Shown in pieces: positions 61,355 through 64,000 of a stretch of 64,000 bases of DNA. The notes beneath the pieces are model-generated. The model worked only from the letters and a program-made list of their open reading frames with translations, had not been told where the DNA came from and searched no databases. The DNA comes from Sycon ciliatum (taxonomy: Eukaryota; Porifera; Calcarea; Leucosolenida; Sycettidae). Numbering within the stretch: position 1 is the stretch's first letter; the number at the start of each line of letters is the position of its first letter. Location: positions 48,102,693 to 48,166,692 of the forward strand of contig NC_088643.1 in NCBI RefSeq assembly GCF_964019385.1. Direction: 5' to 3'. A program made the translations under genes and the position numbers.

Positions 61355-61400
61355 GCTCAACTGATGAGGGGTGAGTTCCCCGAAACACTGTGTATTGAGC
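61355..61400 (+). ncRNA. Type I hammerhead ribozyme, second family
   Basis: CTGATGA (61361-61367), stem II GGGG-TGAGTT-CCCC (61368-61381), GAAA (61382-61385), stem III ACA-CTG-TGT closing at 61393, cleavage base A61394. Stem I is a perfect 6-bp helix, GCTCAA 61355-61360 with TTGAGC 61395-61400. All core positions fit the consensus. The short 3-bp stem III matches what is reported for Penelope-associated hammerheads. Confidence 0.85.
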
Positions 61401-61828
61401 AGGGAGTGGTGCTTTCTTGCAGGTTTGCCGAGTGGACGGTTCGATGGACTTCTCGTGTGCTCTGTATGGCAGTCGTGAGTCAGTCAAGTGAGAATTCAAG
61501 TCGGCAGGAAAACCGCGAGCTCCCATGTAGGGAGCAACACACTCTTCCCCTACTACCGCCGCCGAAGTCGCACCAACCTCTTCTTCACATAAATAATTAT
61601 AAACCAAAATTTATTCGCATCGATCTCCAGACCACCCATCATTGATTTTCTCATTTGATGCAATGAGGTTATGCCACATTCGTCAGTTACGGATGTTATA
61701 GGTGAGCCTTGCAAACCAGTGGTGTGTCACACACACACACACACCCCTTGACTAGCAATAGTCGATTTGCACCACAGGCAAGTGCATAGCGCAAAACACA
61801 CCAGGGCAGGTCAAACTGCAGAAGACAT

Positions 61829-62332
61829 GTGCCAGAGATGAATTTTACTGGCAATTCTGGGCAGTCGACAACAGTGGTAGCAATGATACAGCAGCCAGGT
61901 CCGGTACCAGCAGAAGAGGAGGCAGTGCTGTTGGTGCCCAGGGAATCGATGAGGCATGATCATCAGTGTGCGTCTTTAGGCATTTCCATTTTTCTTTTTC
62001 TCATACTTTTTTTGGCTTTGTTTGCCTACCTTTTTCCTTTTTGGTAGAATCAGTATCGCATAGTGCAATGGGGAGAGTGCCAGACAGGAGGCATGCATCT
62101 CTCTGGCTCTCTTCACACCATGGCTCTACGAGTTGTCATAGACAATACAAGGAACGACACTATTGCCATGGAGATGCTTTTGCAGTGTTCTGAACGTGCT
62201 TCAAGTGATAATTTTGTATGTACTTCCTCCGGAAACAAAACATTCGTGACTTTTTCACATGACTTTTCAAGGGGTTACTGCGCTCAACATAAGTGTTCTA
62301 TTGGAAAGGAAACACTTCGACACGTTCAATGA
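61829..62332 (+). CDS. Candidate small membrane protein with an in-frame TAG
   Basis: From an ATG at 61829 or 61841 the frame encodes a short Pro/Glu-rich segment, then a strongly hydrophobic helix (LGISIFLFLILFLALFAYLF), and meets TAG at 62045-62047. The same frame continues without further stops for 94 codons: TGGMHLSGSLHTMALRVVID, a Cys/Ser segment CTSSGNKTFVTFSHDFS, and GYCAQHKC, ending at 62332. The layout would suit a single-pass membrane protein with a Cys-bearing outer domain. Paralogous pieces occur at 58508-58640 (plus) and 63150-63262 (minus). Either the stop is a disabling mutation, or an intron removes it; I saw no convincing GT-AG pair. No family is assigned. Confidence 0.3.
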
Positions 62333-62499
62333 ACACATGTACAAGATCGATCGATGGGAATAGAGTCTCAGTCTGAGGGCGTTATCGCTCGATTCATCAG
62401 CCCTGGAACGAAACAAAGTGGCAGGTCAATTGCCCCGTTCTCACATGTCACAAAGCAGCGTCTCGGCGTCCCTGATCGCCTTGGCTGATACTAGTATAT

Positions 62500-63131
62500 A
62501 AGTTACACCGGTGCCTTCCCTAGCCTCCAGTTGGAGACAGCGATGGCGCTGCTACTCATTATCCCCTCCGCTCTTGAGGACGCCCAGGAACGACGCATAC
62601 AACCAAAGCCAAACATTTTCCATTTCTCCGTGGGGTTTTCGTCCCATAACTTCACGACTGCTGCAAGAAGATATCGCCTGTTCTCCTTTGCAACCAAGGA
62701 GACATCGGAGTGGAGGCTGCTGAAAAAGGCGAGATCATCCCCGTTGAGGAATGGGCTCCGTGGTGGCTGAACAACGACTTCGATTTGAACTTTTCGTCTT
62801 GCTCTGCTGCCGCGGCGAAGTGACGGGTGTCACATCTTTGCGTTTTGGAGTTTTGACATCTTGCCGACCTGTTCGCACTATGGCTGGTGTTTTTGGGGAT
62901 GATGCAGATTTCAAAACATTAGCTGCTATCCCTTCGACTCTCTTCTTGCTCCTCGGTGCCATTGTCCTGCTCATTCTCATTCTGAACCAAAAACTGGCAA
63001 CGACGAGCAGTGAGCGCAGTGCTTTGCCTGGCAATGTACCTGGTGGACAAAAATGCAAAACATTTTGGCTTCGCTTGGTTTACAGCATGACGCCCTTGCC
63101 TTACGAAGACTGCCGGCTTTCCAAAATGTGA
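62500..63131 (+). other. Overlapping protein-like frames, unassigned
   Basis: Three frames look partly coding. MALLLIIPSALEDAQERRIQ starts at 62543. GDIGVEAAEKGEIIPVEEWA followed by PWWLNNDFDLNF lies at about 62699-62790. From 62880, MAGVFGDDADFKTLAAIPST is followed by a transmembrane-like FLLLGAIVLLILIL. They overlap or shift phase and cannot all be real. I cannot choose among them. Confidence 0.25.
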
Positions 63132-63149
63132 AACATGGCTTCCTACGGT

Positions 63150-63262
63150 TACGCAATGTCATCTGTTGTTGTTTCAGGCCGACAGAGCCACAGAGAGAGC
63201 GACAGAATAGCAGAGAATATTAGTGAAAAAGTCACGAAGCTTTTGTTTCCGGAGGAAGTATG
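63150..63262 (-). pseudogene. Inverted paralogous fragment of the 62.1-kb segment
   Basis: About 40 bp at 63216-63257 is nearly the reverse complement of 62214-62253. The minus-strand frame reads HTSSGNKSFVTFS, matching CTSSGNKTFVTFS at 62218-62256. The rest diverges. Confidence 0.45.
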
Positions 63263-63754
63263 CTCAGCTGGTCGGGATGCTGTTTTGGTTCTCAGCGTTC
63301 ACGCTTGCTTCCTTTGGGTTGTACCTCCTCATTTCCTGATATACACATTGCTGTTGTTGTGGGGTTCTTCTCAGTTGTGTCTGACACTTTTTGTGGGTGC
63401 CAGTGTCTCAACGCGCCTAAATTGGAGAAAAAACAGCAACTTTTCGATTATAAGACCATGACCTTATATGCGCGAGATTACGGTACAATGCCGACGAGAT
63501 ATAGGAAGCTTCCATCGGGACAATAAGATCTTGTTATAGCTTTGGGAGTTGGATGTTCAGTAAATAATTGGAAATCACCGCTGAGGGTACGCTTTCACAG
63601 ACCCTTGACTGCATGTTCTGTGCATGCCGCTATAAACAGGGGTAATACGTTTTAAAGATTGGCTGCATTTGTACTCCGAGTGGCAGAAAGTTGCGACTTC
63701 GGCACAAGTATCTCAAGACGACTGTTCTGACAATCGAAGATCGCACTTTCTATC

Positions 63755-63880
63755 GACTGACGAACACTTGACTAACTCACAACTGCCCTCTGAAACACAT
63801 GAGAGGCACGTCGAACTTTTCACTTGGCAAACCTAAAAGAAAGCACTTCTCCCTGCTCAACATGCAGAGCTTGAAGTGCA
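63755..63880 (-). repeat. Diverged half-copy of the hammerhead-bearing inverted repeat
   Basis: CACTTGACTAACTCACAACTG ... CACTTGGCAAACCTAAAAGA ... TCCCTGCTCAACATGCAG parallels 61007-61100 of the left arm. The segment where the hammerhead core should lie is not recognisable. Confidence 0.55.
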
Positions 63881-64000
63881 CTAGCAGTGTGAGGGACTTC
63901 AAATTTAATATAACAAAAAATGCAATTTGTAGCTGACTAGCCAAAGCCCAGCAAGACTATACAATTGGCTACAGGCACGTGCGTGCTGTGAAGTCAATGA

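Larger units (their letters stand above)
60938..61552. repeat. 292-bp inverted repeat carrying hammerhead motifs
   Basis: Arms 60938-61229 and 61261-61552 are reverse complements with few differences, separated by about 31 bp. The outer end is TAGGGGAAGAGTGTG. The interior includes GAAGATTGTGCCTGAAGAGC and CTATAATTATA-type A/T centres. The right arm holds an intact hammerhead on the plus strand, and the left arm a broken one on the minus strand. A diverged half-copy lies at about 63755-63880. Confidence 0.9.

Overview
This is nuclear DNA from an animal, not from a prokaryote. The one secure host gene, at 33.2-35.0 kb on the minus strand, is an intronless Sox-type HMG-box transcription factor, and Sox genes are restricted to animals. 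The rest is intergenic and intronic DNA full of microsatellites, miniature inverted-repeat elements and broken transposons. I infer a non-vertebrate, probably aquatic invertebrate such as a sponge, but the sequence alone does not prove this.

Layout. 0-4.9 kb: one non-autonomous hAT-like element (2028-3481) with a perfect 8-bp target duplication. 4.9-8.7 kb: CA arrays, an inverted-repeat element, a tandem duplication of about 1.1 kb, a fibronectin-III-like exon and a zinc-finger exon interrupted by TGA. 8.8-10.6 kb: a P-element/THAP9-like transposase relic behind a Penelope-like terminal fragment. 12-16 kb: small MITEs, a 24-bp minisatellite, and a decayed Penelope-like retroelement with a reverse-transcriptase YIDD box and a GIY-YIG endonuclease. 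16.2-18.0 kb: a 1.76-kb inverted duplication whose two arms carry the same acidic reading frame. 18.1-21.1 kb: two 858-bp fold-back elements with TTAA at both ends, the first splitting a small reading frame, with an unassigned 128-codon open frame between them. 21.5-33 kb and 35-49 kb: sparse sequence rich in ACATGT palindromes, with single MITEs. 40.9-41.5 kb: a second clear hAT-type element. 49.5-50.2 kb: a GA microsatellite of about 720 bp. 52-58 kb: candidate exons, a Ty3/gypsy gag relic, and a truncated fold-back element with another element nested in it. 58-64 kb: paralogous coding fragments and a Penelope-like terminal-repeat cluster.

The strongest signal beyond ordinary annotation is in the last block. 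Three sequences (60612-60672, 60856-60916 and 61355-61400) fold on paper as canonical type I hammerhead ribozymes, with CTGATGA, a perfect stem II, GAAA, a closing stem III, and complementary stem I strands. Two are a head-to-tail dimer 244 bp apart. The third lies in one arm of a 292-bp inverted repeat whose other arm carries the same motif with two core bases deleted. Several more degraded copies lie elsewhere in the window. Hammerheads in Penelope-like terminal repeats are an established association; this particular arrangement is what deserves checking.

The genes do not form an obvious pathway. The window reads as one regulatory gene inside a large, transposon-rich intergenic territory, with a few possible exons of unidentified genes around it.
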